A DNA stretch of 64,000 bases from Cytophaga sp. FL35 (GTDB lineage Bacteria > Bacteroidota > Bacteroidia > Flavobacteriales > Flavobacteriaceae): assembly GCF_014349235.1 (NCBI RefSeq), contig NZ_JACSOH010000016.1:1-64000 (forward strand). The letters run 5' to 3'. Positions within the stretch are counted from its first letter, which is position 1, and each line of letters opens with the position of its first letter. A program made the translations under genes and the position numbers. The notes under the pieces are model-generated. The model searched no databases. It was not told where the DNA came from and worked only from the letters and a program-made list of their open reading frames with translations. Of the stretch, positions 25,176 to 34,251 are shown piece by piece.

Positions 25176-27399
25176 GATTCTTGTTGTTAAAAATGTTCTC
25201 CCCAATTTTTTGATAAAAAACTTCGGGTTTAAACGGTTTAGTGATTACATCATTGCAACCAGCGGCATAAAAGCTTTCCAAACTGTCATCCAAAGAAATT
25301 GCGGTCAAAGCCACAATGGGTGTTTTTTGATCAAACTTCCTGATTTCAATAGTGGCCTCTTCCCCGCCAATTCCAGGCATATGAATATCCATTAAAATGG
25401 CATCATAGGTATTTTCCTTGGCAAAATCAATGGCTTCCCCACCGTGATTGGCAATATCACTGGTGATTTCTTTTTTGGTAAGCATTTTCTTTGTGATTAC
25501 CTGATTGATTTTATTGTCTTCAACGATGAGAATGTGAAGTCCTTTGAAATCAAAATCTTCCTCTGTCAATTCAAATGAAACCTCATCTACCAAGGCATCC
25601 TTACTCTTCACATCCAACTCAAAAAAGAAGCGACTCCCTTTACCTAATTCGCTTTCTAGTTGAATTTTACTGTCAAATAAACCTAATAAGCTTTTTACAA
25701 TGGTTAAACCAAGACCAGAACCACCATACTCACGATTAATTTGGATGGACCCTTGTTCAAAACCTTCAAAAATATTCTCCTGTTGATCTTTGGAGATGCC
25801 AATGCCGTTATCTTGTACCTCAAAATACAAACGTACATTTTCCTCGTCCTTATTTAGCATTTTGGCCATTACCTTCACCTCTCCATTTTTAGTAAACTTA
25901 AGGGCGTTACCCACCAAGTTGATGAATATTTGCGATAGTTTTATAGGGTCACTAAGTAAATGGGAAGGAATGCTTTCATCATATTCAAGAATGAGTTTGG
26001 TTTTGTTGTTTTGAGCACTTTGGTGAAGTGAGTCAATAGTTTCTTGAAGTACCTTTTTAAGATTGAACTCCACATGGAGCGGCTCCAGTTTATCAGCATC
26101 AATTTTATTTATTTGTAAAATATCATTGATGAAATTAAGTAAATAGTCTCCCGAAAATTTTAAGGCCTTTAAATGTTCTTTTTGGTTCTCGCTGGGGTTT
26201 TCTTCCAGCAGCAGATGCGTAAGACCGGTTACGGCATACAAAGGCGTTCTCAACTCGTGGCTTACAGTTGAAAGGAAGTTGGTTTTAGCTTCCATGGCGG
26301 TGACCGCCGCATCTCTGGCTGCCTTGAGTTCTGTATTTTTTGTTTGTAGAAGGTCGTTGGTCTTTAGTTTTATTTGATTGTTCCTAAATAAGGAAACTGC
26401 CAAAAGCGTAATTATTATGAGGAGGGCAGAGGTAAGAATAGCCGCAATATCCGATTGGTTCTTGGATTCGTTCAATTCTTCGATTTTCTGCTCTTGACGC
26501 CTGATTTCGTCACTCATAAAATCAAACTGAATTTTTTCGGCCGTTTTACTCTCCGTTTTCATTTTAGCAATGTTGAACAGCGAGTCACGTATATAAAGTA
26601 GATTTTTGTTGTTCGCTAGTGACAGATTATATTTACCTAAAGACTCATAAATTCTGCTAAGCATTTCGTTTGCTTCCCAAATCTCTTGTGAGAAGGCATT
26701 CCTTTTAGCTATTTTGAGAGCTTCCTCACCGTTCTTTGCCGCTTCTTCCCATTTGTTGGTCTTAAAATTCAGCTCTGCCAAACCTAAAAAGGCTCGGGTA
26801 GCCAAAAAGTCACTTTCGTAAATATCGGTATTTACAATAAGGGAATTAAAGTTCTTTGCCGCACTCTCATACTTTTCAAGCTTCATATAAATCTGAGCTT
26901 CAGCTAAAAGTATATTGTTAAAGAAATTACGGTCGTTATTTAGCTGTTTGGCTTCATTTAACAAAAAAATGGCCTGAAAATTTTTGCCATCGTGAAAGAG
27001 TAAAATGGCCTCAATGTATTTTTGCATGGCATCTCCGGAAGGATATTCAATATCCTTTAGAAGTGCCTTTGCCCGATCCCAAAAAAAATAGGTAGTTTCC
27101 TCTTTATAAAGTTTTAAATAAAGAAGGGCATGGGCTTGGTAGCTATCTATAAGAGCTTTTACGTCTTCCCTTTCTTCTGCAGATTTTGAAGCTTTTTCAA
27201 GTTCTTCTAAAGCAAGATCGGTTTCATTACGATTACTATACTCCCTCGCCCTTTCAAAATGAATTTTTGGGTCCAACAGCTCTACCGTATCCTGTTTCTG
27301 TATAATAGCCTCCTGGGCCACGCACCCCATAGAAGATAGGAGCAGGGCAAAAAATACTAAAACGTTATAATTGTTTCTATTTATTAAGTCGAACTTCAA
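25156..27399 (-). CDS. Hybrid histidine kinase with TPR sensor region
   Basis: The order is signal sequence (about 11-29, with a lipobox-like SSMGC), periplasmic TPR-like helical repeats (about 40-275), coiled coil, one membrane helix (318-338), HisKA with phosphohistidine H381 (FLSTVSHELRTPLYAV), ATPase (IFINLVGNALKF, DNGIGIS, GSGLGLTIV) and a C-terminal receiver with phosphoacceptor D671 (ILMDIHMPG). There is no DNA-binding output, so signal flow must continue through another protein. Its start overlaps the end of gap by 4 bp, so the two are translationally coupled. Input and output are unknown. Confidence 0.93.
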   Translation of the reverse strand: MKFDLINRNNYNVLVFFALLLSSMGCVAQEAIIQKQDTVELLDPKIHFERAREYSNRNETDLALEELEKASKSAEEREDVKALIDSYQAHALLYLKLYKEETTYFFWDRAKALLKDIEYPSGDAMQKYIEAILLFHDGKNFQAIFLLNEAKQLNNDRNFFNNILLAEAQIYMKLEKYESAAKNFNSLIVNTDIYESDFLATRAFLGLAELNFKTNKWEEAAKNGEEALKIAKRNAFSQEIWEANEMLSRIYESLGKYNLSLANNKNLLYIRDSLFNIAKMKTESKTAEKIQFDFMSDEIRRQEQKIEELNESKNQSDIAAILTSALLIIITLLAVSLFRNNQIKLKTNDLLQTKNTELKAARDAAVTAMEAKTNFLSTVSHELRTPLYAVTGLTHLLLEENPSENQKEHLKALKFSGDYLLNFINDILQINKIDADKLEPLHVEFNLKKVLQETIDSLHQSAQNNKTKLILEYDESIPSHLLSDPIKLSQIFINLVGNALKFTKNGEVKVMAKMLNKDEENVRLYFEVQDNGIGISKDQQENIFEGFEQGSIQINREYGGSGLGLTIVKSLLGLFDSKIQLESELGKGSRFFFELDVKSKDALVDEVSFELTEEDFDFKGLHILIVEDNKINQVITKKMLTKKEITSDIANHGGEAIDFAKENTYDAILMDIHMPGIGGEEATIEIRKFDQKTPIVALTAISLDDSLESFYAAGCNDVITKPFKPEVFYQKIGENIFNNKNLKNSVV

Positions 27400-28406
27400 A
27401 CGTAATTTTTGCGTCTCAACAACTGAATTAAATCTATAATCCTACTACTATAACCGGTCTCGTTGTCATACCAACCGATTATTTTTACCATCTTTCCTAT
27501 TACGGAGGTCATCTCAGAATCAAACGTACAAGAATGATAACTATTGTTTATGTCAATGGAAACTAATGGATGTTCGCTATATAAAAGTATGTTTTTCAAT
27601 CCACTAAGCGAATTTTTTTTGAATGATGTATTTACTTCTTCAATGGAAGTTTCTCTTTTTACATTAAAGGTGATATCTGTTAAAGAGCCATTGGGTACGG
27701 GTACTCTAATCCCGCATCCTCCTATGACATTTGCCAAATGGGGGAAAATTTTGGTGAGTGCTTTGGCGGCACCGGTTGTGGTTGGAACAATGGATTGACC
27801 TGCCGCGCGGGCTCTTCTAAGGTCTTTATGTGGTTGATCATGCAGACTTTGGTCACTGGTATATGAATGTATGGTGGTAATGTAGGCCTGTTCAATACCA
27901 CAAAGTTCATCTATCACTTTGATCATAGGAGCCGCATTGTTCGTTGTGCAGGAAGCGTTGGAAATTACAGAATCGCCAGATTGCAGCATTTCCTCGTTTA
28001 CCCCCATGACCACCATAGGAATATTTTCATCCGCTGGCGGAGCTGATAAAATTACTTTTTTGGCCCCATTTGTTAAATGGGCCTTTAACTGATCTTTAGT
28101 CTTGAACTTACCTGTGCTTTCTACTACTATATCCACAGCAAAATTGGACCAAATTATATCCTTTGGTTCAGAACAATTAAACAAATGGATTTCCTTTTCG
28201 TCCACCAATATCTTTTGATCCCGGTAATCTACCTGGGCACTAAAAACACCATGGATACTGTCAAACTTTAGTAAATGTGATAAGGTTCTGGCATCTGCAA
28301 GATCGTTGATGGCCATGACCTCCAATTCTGGATGCTCATTTAATAATCTGAATAAGGTACGACCAATTCGGCCAAAACCATTAATGCCTATTTTGGTAGT
28401 TCTCAT
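27396..28406 (-). CDS. gap: Glyceraldehyde-3-phosphate dehydrogenase, type I
   Basis: It oxidises glyceraldehyde 3-phosphate to 1,3-bisphosphoglycerate with NAD(P). The dinucleotide motif GINGFGRIGR starts at residue 7, Asp35 in AINDLAD suggests NAD, and the catalytic Cys is C153 in NASCTTN. The usual cysteine four residues later is Asn157. The phosphate-binding ATTGAAKA region is present as VPTTTGAAKA. The length of 336 is normal. It lies 43 bp after lipA on the same strand and overlaps the kinase gene by 4 bp. The genome may hold a second gap gene, so whether this one is glycolytic or gluconeogenic is open. Confidence 0.93.
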   Translation of the reverse strand: MRTTKIGINGFGRIGRTLFRLLNEHPELEVMAINDLADARTLSHLLKFDSIHGVFSAQVDYRDQKILVDEKEIHLFNCSEPKDIIWSNFAVDIVVESTGKFKTKDQLKAHLTNGAKKVILSAPPADENIPMVVMGVNEEMLQSGDSVISNASCTTNNAAPMIKVIDELCGIEQAYITTIHSYTSDQSLHDQPHKDLRRARAAGQSIVPTTTGAAKALTKIFPHLANVIGGCGIRVPVPNGSLTDITFNVKRETSIEEVNTSFKKNSLSGLKNILLYSEHPLVSIDINNSYHSCTFDSEMTSVIGKMVKIIGWYDNETGYSSRIIDLIQLLRRKNYV

Positions 28407-28449
28407 GATGTATTTGGGAGGAAAACTTTGGTATCCGTTTGGCTTAAAA

Positions 28450-29325
28450 TTAGTCTATGTGTTTATGAGCTTTGTAAGATGACCTTACCAAGGCACCACT
28501 TTCCACATGTCTAAAGCCCATTTTCAACCCTATTTCCTCATATTTTTTAAATTGTTCTGGAAGTATGAATTCTTTAACGGGCAAATGTCTTTTTGAAGGT
28601 TGAAGGTACTGACCAATGGTAACTACATCCACTTTGGCATTTCTCAAATCTTCCATAGTCTCAATAACCTCTTCTTCCAATTCTCCCAAACCTAGCATAA
28701 TCCCGGATTTGGTCCTGTTTACACCACTTTCGCGAAGATACCTTAATACTTCAAGGCTGCGCTCGTATTTGGCTTGTATACGCACTTCTCTAGTAAGCCT
28801 TTTTACCGTTTCCATATTGTGCGAGACTACTTCTGGAGCCACCTCCACAATTCTATCCAAATGAGTTTCTATGCCTTGAAAATCTGGAATTAACGTTTCA
28901 AGTGTAGTGGAAGGGTTCATTCTACGAACTGCCTTTACGGTCTCTGCCCAAATGATGGACCCCATGTCTTTTAAATCATCTCTATCCACCGATGTGATAA
29001 CGGCATGCTTAATGCCCATAATTTTAATGGAACGGGCCACTTTCTCCGGTTCTGCCCAATCTACGGTGGTAGGCCTACCGGTCTTAACACCGCAAAAACC
29101 ACAAGAACGGGTACAAATATTCCCCAAAATCATGAATGTGGCAGTACCTTCTCCCCAGCATTCCCCCATATTTGGACAACTCCCAGAAGTGCAAATGGTG
29201 TGTAGGTCATATTTGTCTACCAAACCTCTAAGCTGTGTGTATTTCTTTCCGGTTGGAAGCTTGACCCTAAGCCATTTTGGTTTCCCTTTTGGAGGTGCTA
29301 CACTTGCTACGGTATCTGTACTCAT
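28450..29325 (-). CDS. lipA: Lipoyl synthase
   Basis: A radical SAM enzyme that inserts two sulfurs into protein-bound octanoyl groups. Both 4Fe-4S sites are seen: the auxiliary cluster C45-X4-C50-X5-C56 ([12 protein letters not shown]) and the radical SAM cluster C71-X3-C75-X2-C78 (CTRSCGFC). The C-terminal RSSY motif whose Ser binds the auxiliary cluster is present near the end. I chose ATG 29325 because a TATATTTG promoter element lies at 29344-29351, inside the longer frame's neighbourhood. At 291 residues it is normal. lipB is not in the window. Confidence 0.96.
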   Translation of the reverse strand: MSTDTVASVAPPKGKPKWLRVKLPTGKKYTQLRGLVDKYDLHTICTSGSCPNMGECWGEGTATFMILGNICTRSCGFCGVKTGRPTTVDWAEPEKVARSIKIMGIKHAVITSVDRDDLKDMGSIIWAETVKAVRRMNPSTTLETLIPDFQGIETHLDRIVEVAPEVVSHNMETVKRLTREVRIQAKYERSLEVLRYLRESGVNRTKSGIMLGLGELEEEVIETMEDLRNAKVDVVTIGQYLQPSKRHLPVKEFILPEQFKKYEEIGLKMGFRHVESGALVRSSYKAHKHID

Positions 29326-29343
29326 ACGCTCTTTTATTTTGTA

Positions 29344-29351
29344 CAAATATA
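29344..29351 (-). promoter_or_regulatory. Promoter -7 element of lipA
   Basis: The minus strand reads TATATTTG, matching TAnnTTTG, with a leader of roughly 10 bases to ATG 29325. Confidence 0.45.
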
Positions 29352-29410
29352 CGAACAATTAAAGGTTTTCTAGCACTGGAAGAAGCTAGCTGTTGAGAAG
29401 TCGATTCCGA

Positions 29411-29445
29411 TAAAAATGCTTGATGAATTGGATGGACAAGGCATT
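29411..29445 (-). terminator. Intrinsic terminator after the sigma-factor gene
   Basis: On the minus strand AATGCcTTG pairs with CAAGCATT (one bulged C), followed by TTTTTATC. It sits 9 bp past the stop codon at 29455. Confidence 0.6.
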
Positions 29446-29454
29446 CCTTTTAAG

Positions 29455-30009
29455 CTATGCTTTACCCTTGATTACCTGTGCCAAGAGTTTTTTGGCCCGC
29501 AAAATCTTTACTTTAACGTTGTTGATAGGTTCATTGAGTTGTTCCGCTATTTCCGCATAACTCAATTCTTTAAAATACCTAAGGTTGATTACCTCTTGGT
29601 AGTGGGGTTTAAGCTTTTTAATATGAGAAAGTAGGGTTGCTAGATTTTGTTCCGTTATTAGAACATCTTCCGCGGTAGGCGCATCATCCAGCACTTTTTT
29701 TACAGACTCCTGGTTTTCACCTGTCTCAAGGCTTTTTTTTCGCTTTCGTATAAGGTCTACATGAATGTTTTTGGAAATGGCTATAAGCCATGTTTTAAAT
29801 TCGTATTTACTATCGTAGGTATGGAGTTTATCAAAAGCTTTGGAGAACGTTTGTATGGTAATGTCCTCGGCATCGTTCTCGTTTTCTGTGCGTTTTAGTT
29901 GAAAGCCATAAACACCGTTCCAAAACGTATCAAGTAAATTACTAAATGCAATTTGGCTTCCTGCTAGCGCCTTTTTTATAGTGGCTTGTGTGTCATTTGT
30001 TTCTGCCAA
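29455..30009 (-). CDS. RNA polymerase sigma-70 family factor (ECF-like)
   Basis: Region 2 is visible as FSNLLDTFWNGVYGFQLKR and NDAEDITIQTFSKAFDKL followed by YEFKTWLIAISKNIHVDLIRKRK; region 4 as LKPHYQEVINLRYFKELSYAEIAEQLNEP and NVKVKILRAKKLL. The two-domain layout of 184 residues is that of ECF sigma factors. The first usable codon is TTG (30009): the codon at the ATG position of relatives reads TTG, and a stop lies just upstream in frame. It follows the small Cys-rich gene after 24 bp, and no anti-sigma gene is adjacent. Target genes are unknown. Confidence 0.9.
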   Translation of the reverse strand: MAETNDTQATIKKALAGSQIAFSNLLDTFWNGVYGFQLKRTENENDAEDITIQTFSKAFDKLHTYDSKYEFKTWLIAISKNIHVDLIRKRKKSLETGENQESVKKVLDDAPTAEDVLITEQNLATLLSHIKKLKPHYQEVINLRYFKELSYAEIAEQLNEPINNVKVKILRAKKLLAQVIKGKA

Positions 30010-30033
30010 ATGGGAAGCGTTTTTTTGGGAAAG

Positions 30034-30252
30034 TTATAGCTGTGTCTGAAATTCTTGATTATTGTCTTTGCGGCATTCCTGCTCCTCTGGCATCTTACCG
30101 CACATGCCGCATGCTTCTCCTTCCTTGTTCAGGAATGGGCTTTGGCTGGCGCAGGTGCCTGCAAATTTACCGTCTTTCTTGGCCCATATTTTAATAGCTA
30201 TGCCAGCAAAGGCCACCGCCATTAATCCAACAGTCAATAATAGCAACTTCAT
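30034..30252 (-). CDS. Small membrane-anchored or secreted Cys-rich protein
   Basis: The protein has 72 residues from ATG 30252. An N-terminal hydrophobic stretch (MKLLLLTVGLMAVAFAGIAIKIWA) is followed by a short exposed tail with four cysteines in CASQ, CGMCGK and EC. The spacing could support disulfides or metal binding. Similar small proteins, often labelled only as membrane or secreted protein, sit beside this sigma factor in flavobacteria. The promoter fixes the start at 30252 rather than 30270. It may act with the sigma factor, but that is inferred from position alone. Confidence 0.75.
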   Translation of the reverse strand: MKLLLLTVGLMAVAFAGIAIKIWAKKDGKFAGTCASQSPFLNKEGEACGMCGKMPEEQECRKDNNQEFQTQL

Positions 30253-30267
30253 ATTATTTCTTTTGTG

Positions 30268-30296
30268 CAAAGATACAAAATAAGCCCCGAAACAAA
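30268..30296 (-). promoter_or_regulatory. Bacteroidota promoter (-33 TTTG, -7 TATCTTTG) of the small protein/sigma operon
   Basis: On the minus strand TTTG (30293-30296) is followed after 17 bp by TATCTTTG (30268-30275). The -33 box lies inside the loop side of the terminator of the gene upstream, so terminator and promoter overlap. Confidence 0.6.
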
Positions 30297-30309
30297 AGTT
30301 TCGAGGCTT
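30276..30309 (-). terminator. Intrinsic terminator of the sigma/anti-sigma operon
   Basis: AAGCC and CGAAAC pair with GTTTCG and GGCTT around a 4-base loop (30282-30309), and ATTTTG follows on the minus strand. Confidence 0.75.
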
Positions 30310-30337
30310 GAGAAATAAAAGTGTCTATAGTTGATTT

Positions 30338-31096
30338 TTAATAGGCTAGATTGGCAACAATATTTTCTACTGTTGGTGTCTGGTTTCCGCCTTTTGGTTC
30401 AATAGTGATGTAACTAATGGCCTTGTCTGCGTAGGGAAGGGCTAAAAGTTTTTCTTGGCTATCTGCCTCATGTATGATTCCTAGGTTCACCATTTCTCCA
30501 TTTACCTCGGCCCACATTTGATAACATTGGTCTTCCGGTAAATTGGGTAATTTGCTAACGTTGATGTATGAAAGCCTCTTTACGGGGTTGATATAGGCGA
30601 CTGCCTTTAATTCCTTTGCCTTCTTATTTCCTTTAACCGAAACCTTTTTTGTCTGTGGGTTTTGGAGAACTATAAATTGATTTCTAACGTCTTCCAATTG
30701 CTGCCTCATGGTTTCTTCCAGGTCATCTATTTTATTATTTACAATGGTGTTCTCCTCTTGTAAACTTTGGTTTTGGTCCCAAAAGAAGAAGCTGGCGCCA
30801 AAAGAAAGTAAAACCGCCACACTGGCAGCAATGGCCAATCTATAATATTTTTTACGACCTACATGCTCCCTACGAACTTTGTTAAGAATTTGATCCTTAA
30901 GTTCAGCAGGAGCTTTTATGGCGTAAAGTTTGGCATAGGCCTCTAAATTTTCCTGTAGCTCATTGTAGGCATCCCTAACTTCAGGGTGCATGGCTATGTA
31001 ACGTTCCGTTTGCAAGATTTCCTCTTGGCTTGCAGTGCCAATGAGGTACTTCTCCAAAGTATCCGAATCTAAAAATTGTTTTATTTTATCTTTCAT
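30338..31096 (-). CDS. Anti-sigma factor (RskA-like)
   Basis: An N-terminal cytosolic helical domain (LEKYLIGTASQEEILQTERYIAMHPEVRDAY) of the kind that binds ECF sigma factors is followed by one membrane helix (about 84-105) and coiled coil. The C-terminal domain (VKRLSYINVSKLPNLPEDQCYQMW, LGIIHEADSQEKLLALPY, ISYITIEPKGGNQTPT) matches the RskA extracytoplasmic domain. It holds its sigma factor at the membrane until an outside signal triggers release. It lies 3 bp downstream of the sigma gene, so the two form a regulatory pair. Confidence 0.92.
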   Translation of the reverse strand: MKDKIKQFLDSDTLEKYLIGTASQEEILQTERYIAMHPEVRDAYNELQENLEAYAKLYAIKAPAELKDQILNKVRREHVGRKKYYRLAIAASVAVLLSFGASFFFWDQNQSLQEENTIVNNKIDDLEETMRQQLEDVRNQFIVLQNPQTKKVSVKGNKKAKELKAVAYINPVKRLSYINVSKLPNLPEDQCYQMWAEVNGEMVNLGIIHEADSQEKLLALPYADKAISYITIEPKGGNQTPTVENIVANLAY

Positions 31097-31099
31097 GTC

Positions 31100-31666
31100 T
31101 TATGGTATCAGGTTCATCGATAAAACCAGAATAAGTGTTGGGCCATATATCTTTCTCAACTCCCTTAGACCTATTTTTAACCGTGATTTAATGGTTCCTA
31201 ACGGAATGTCCAATTCATCACTGGCCTCTTGTTGGGTCATTCCTTGAAAAAACAGGGCATCTAACACAATCTGGTATTTTGGTTCTATCTTGTCAAGATT
31301 CTCACGTACGTCCATAAACTCCGGTCTGGTGCTATCGACGCCTAAATTATATACGTCTGAAACATCAATTTGGATTTCCTTATCGCTTTTTGTATTCACG
31401 CTACGTAACTTATCTATGGCCGTATTTCGTGTAATCCTAAAAAGCCATGTAAAAAGTTTTGCCTTTGATGCGTCATATGAATCTGATTTTTTCCAAATCT
31501 TTACGAAGCTTTCCTGCAATACATCTTGCGCTAATTCTTCGTTTCTAACTACCTTATTTGCAACACCTAACAGTGTGTCTCCATAATGTTCGTAGAGAAG
31601 GGAAATGGCTTTTTCATTGCGTTCTTGGAGCAATTCAACAATGTGTTTTTCTAGTAAGGTGCTCAT
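31100..31666 (-). CDS. ECF-type RNA polymerase sigma factor
   Basis: Region 2 is seen in ISLLYEHYGDTLLGVANKVV and AQDVLQESFVKIWKKSDSY with FTWLFRITRNTAIDKLRSV; region 4 in IVLDALFFQGMTQQEASDELDIPLGTIKSRLKIGLREL. The form LDALFF...QQEASDEL is characteristic of sigma factors paired with RskA-like anti-sigmas. Length is 188 residues. The next gene on the same transcript is the anti-sigma factor. Its own promoter is not evident: the bases before the start form a long A/T run with no exact TAnnTTTG. Confidence 0.92.
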   Translation of the reverse strand: MSTLLEKHIVELLQERNEKAISLLYEHYGDTLLGVANKVVRNEELAQDVLQESFVKIWKKSDSYDASKAKLFTWLFRITRNTAIDKLRSVNTKSDKEIQIDVSDVYNLGVDSTRPEFMDVRENLDKIEPKYQIVLDALFFQGMTQQEASDELDIPLGTIKSRLKIGLRELRKIYGPTLILVLSMNLIP

Positions 31667-31796
31667 AAATTTTGGAAGGTCTCAAAAAAAAATTTGATTA
31701 TCGGCATCCAATGTGGTAGTTTAGCCCGTATATGTTAAAACGCTAAATTATAAAATTGATTTTTATATAAGTGTTTTGCAAAAATTTTAATGAATA

Positions 31797-31877
31797 AATG
31801 TGCACTTGGTAACTGCACATTTAATTTTTGGTTAGTTTGGTTTGGTATAACCCCTGGAGATTTTCTTCAGGGGTTAT
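31797..31877 (-). terminator. Two tandem hairpins ending the murB operon
   Basis: Hairpin 1 (31847-31877) pairs ATAACCCCTG with CAGGGGTTAT and includes the murB stop codon at 31874-31876. Hairpin 2 (31797-31822) pairs AAATGTGCA with TGCACATTT and is followed on the minus strand by a T-rich run. Both lie in the 207-bp gap before the sigma gene, which otherwise holds nothing I recognise. Confidence 0.6.
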
Positions 31878-32890
31878 TTTATGATGTTCACTTCTGGAAC
31901 AATGTCTATACCAAAAACCTCTTTAACCTCCTTAATAATTCTAAAGGCCAGTTTCAATATTTCCTCTCCTGTGGCGTTGCCGTGATTGACCAAAACAAGG
32001 GCTTGATTTTTATGTACCCCGGCATCATCAAATCTTTTACCCTTGAACCCGCATTGTTCAATAAGCCATCCCGCAGGTATTTTATATTCTGATTCCGATA
32101 TCTTGTAAAAGGGAGCATGGGGATTCTTCTCAATAAAAGAGGTAAAATTTTCTCTATCTAAAACCGGGTTCTTAAAAAAACTACCACTGTTACCCAAAAC
32201 TTTTGGGTCTGGAAGTTTTTCCTGTCTAATAGCAATAACCGCATTGGAAATATCTTTAATACTAGGGTCTATAATGTTATTCTCCTTTAGCTTCGCTTCT
32301 ATTGCACCGTATGAGGTATTTTTTTTGTGGTTTCTTTTTGTAAGTTGAAGAGTGACGGAGGTAATTACATATTTGCCCTTTACCTCGTTTTTAAAAATGG
32401 AATCCCTATAACCAAATTTGCAATCTTCCTTTGTAAATGTTTTTAAGGTTTGCGTTTCTACGTCCATGGCTTCGCAACGAACAAAAATATCTTTTAGTTC
32501 AACTCCGTAAGCACCAATGTTCTGAATGGGGGCGGTACCCGTATTCCCTGGAATTAATGACATATTTTCCAAACCTCCATAACCTTTATCCAAGGTGTAC
32601 ATGACCATTTGGTGCCAATTTTCCCCCGCCATGATTTTTAGGATTACCTCTTCATCCGTTTCCTGCACTACTTCTATTCCTTTTATATTGATATGAAGAA
32701 CAAGTGCATCTATATGTTGCGTTATCAGCATATTGCTTCCTCCGCTAATAATAAATTTTTTTGGGTAAGTATCTAGTTGAAAAGCCTTTCTTAAATCCTC
32801 TATACTGTTAATTTCCAGAAAGTAACTGGCTTTGGCGTCTATTCCAAAGGTATTGTAGGCTTTAAGCGAAAAATTTGATTGTATGTTCAT
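31874..32890 (-). CDS. murB: UDP-N-acetylenolpyruvoylglucosamine reductase (UDP-N-acetylmuramate dehydrogenase)
   Basis: MurB reduces the enolpyruvyl group of the peptidoglycan precursor to lactate, using NADPH and FAD. Visible motifs are NTFGIDAKASYF at the start, the FAD-binding ISGGSNMLI, NMSLIPGNTGTAPIQNIGAYG, KFGYRDSIFK and the late GSFFKNPVL with the catalytic Ser, then PAGWLIEQCGFKG. Length 338 fits the E. coli-like (type I) form. It overlaps the upstream aminotransferase by 1 bp and is translationally coupled to it. Confidence 0.95.
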   Translation of the reverse strand: MNIQSNFSLKAYNTFGIDAKASYFLEINSIEDLRKAFQLDTYPKKFIISGGSNMLITQHIDALVLHINIKGIEVVQETDEEVILKIMAGENWHQMVMYTLDKGYGGLENMSLIPGNTGTAPIQNIGAYGVELKDIFVRCEAMDVETQTLKTFTKEDCKFGYRDSIFKNEVKGKYVITSVTLQLTKRNHKKNTSYGAIEAKLKENNIIDPSIKDISNAVIAIRQEKLPDPKVLGNSGSFFKNPVLDRENFTSFIEKNPHAPFYKISESEYKIPAGWLIEQCGFKGKRFDDAGVHKNQALVLVNHGNATGEEILKLAFRIIKEVKEVFGIDIVPEVNIIK

Positions 32891-34080
32891 TAGCCTTTAT
32901 AACTCTTCAAAGCTTCCTTTAGTATGCCGACTGCCCTTTTAAGGCTTTCTTTTTCCAGAACGTAGGCAATTCTCACTTGATTTTTCCCGTAGCCTTCGCT
33001 AGCGTAAAAACCTGCAGCAGGTGCAACCATGACCGTTTCGCCGTTTATTGAAAAATCGTTTAAGAGCCATTGGGCAAAATGGTCTGAATCTTCTATAGGC
33101 AATTGTGCAATGCAATAAAAGGCTCCCTGAGGTCTTCCAATGGTAACACCCTCTATTTTTTCCAGTTCACGAATCAATAGATTTCGTCTGCCTACATATT
33201 CTTCTTTTACCTCATCAAAATAACTTTGAGGCGTTTCCAATGCTGCTTCGCTTGCAATTTGGGCAAAGGTTGGAGGTGATAATCGTGCTTGTGCAAACTT
33301 TATAGCTGTCTTTATAAGTTCCTTGTTCTTGCTAACCATGCAGCCTATTCGTGCGCCGCACATACTGTATCTTTTGGAAACGGAATCAACAACTATGGCA
33401 TTTTCCTCTAAGCCAGGCTCCTGTAAAATAGAATAATGTGAACGATTGTCATAGGTAAACTCCCTATACACCTCGTCTGCAATAAGAAAAATTTCATGCT
33501 TTTTAACAATGGCCGCTAATTTGGCAATTTCTTCGGGGGTATAAAGGTAACCGGTAGGGTTCCCCGGATTACAAATTAGAATTGCCTTGGTTTTTTTGGT
33601 AATAAGTTTTTCAAATTCCTCAATGGACGGAAGAGCAAAATTATCATCAATCTTTGAGATAATGGGCACTACATTTACTCCTGCGGCCGTAGAAAATCCA
33701 TTATAGTTGGCATAAAACGGTTCTGGAATGATAATTTCATCCCCAAAATCAGTAATGCTGCCAATGGTAAAAGAAAGAGCCTCTGATCCACCGGTGGTCA
33801 CAATTATGTCATTGGCATCCACATGAATGTTATACTTTGCATAATAGGCGGCTAATTTGGTTCTATATTCTTCTGAACCTTCCGTTCTGCTGTATTCTAC
33901 AACTTCCAAATTGTGGTTCTTTACCGCGTCCAAAGCCACTTGTGGCGTTTTTATATCTGGCTGACCTATGTTGAGATGTATTACATTAATTCCTCTCTTT
34001 TTGGCTGCTTCGGCATATGGAACTAATTTTCTAATAGGGGATTCTGGCATGGAGATTCCCTTCTGGGACACTTTTGGCAT
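32890..34080 (-). CDS. PLP-dependent aminotransferase (class I/II, aspartate-aminotransferase-like)
   Basis: A fold-type I aminotransferase: VIHLNIGQPDIKTP at the start, the cofactor-binding TTGGSEALSF, NPGNPTGYLY with the substrate-contacting Asn, DEVYREFTYD, the PLP lysine in VVDSVSKRYSMCGARIG (K after S), and an Arg in NQVRIAYV for the alpha-carboxylate. It transfers amino groups between an amino acid and a 2-oxo acid; the amino acid cannot be named safely. Two starts are possible, 34080 and an internal ATG at 34050. It heads the operon with murB. Confidence 0.92.
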   Translation of the reverse strand: MPKVSQKGISMPESPIRKLVPYAEAAKKRGINVIHLNIGQPDIKTPQVALDAVKNHNLEVVEYSRTEGSEEYRTKLAAYYAKYNIHVDANDIIVTTGGSEALSFTIGSITDFGDEIIIPEPFYANYNGFSTAAGVNVVPIISKIDDNFALPSIEEFEKLITKKTKAILICNPGNPTGYLYTPEEIAKLAAIVKKHEIFLIADEVYREFTYDNRSHYSILQEPGLEENAIVVDSVSKRYSMCGARIGCMVSKNKELIKTAIKFAQARLSPPTFAQIASEAALETPQSYFDEVKEEYVGRRNLLIRELEKIEGVTIGRPQGAFYCIAQLPIEDSDHFAQWLLNDFSINGETVMVAPAAGFYASEGYGKNQVRIAYVLEKESLKRAVGILKEALKSYKG

Positions 34081-34251
34081 AAATCTAAATTTTACACAAA
34101 AATGCTAAAACCAATCGGATAAAACTAAATTCTACCATCTCAATTCAATTTCTGTAAATTGTTAAAAATCAAGCATATTTGGCTTAAAATTCCTAAATTG
34201 TTAGAGGTAGGGCGATTAATATTAGGAAAATTGAAGACTTGGAGCCTAAAT

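Noticed and set aside
28907-29362. A 151-codon plus-strand open frame over lipA
   Set aside because: lipA has all cluster cysteines and a promoter; this is its shadow.
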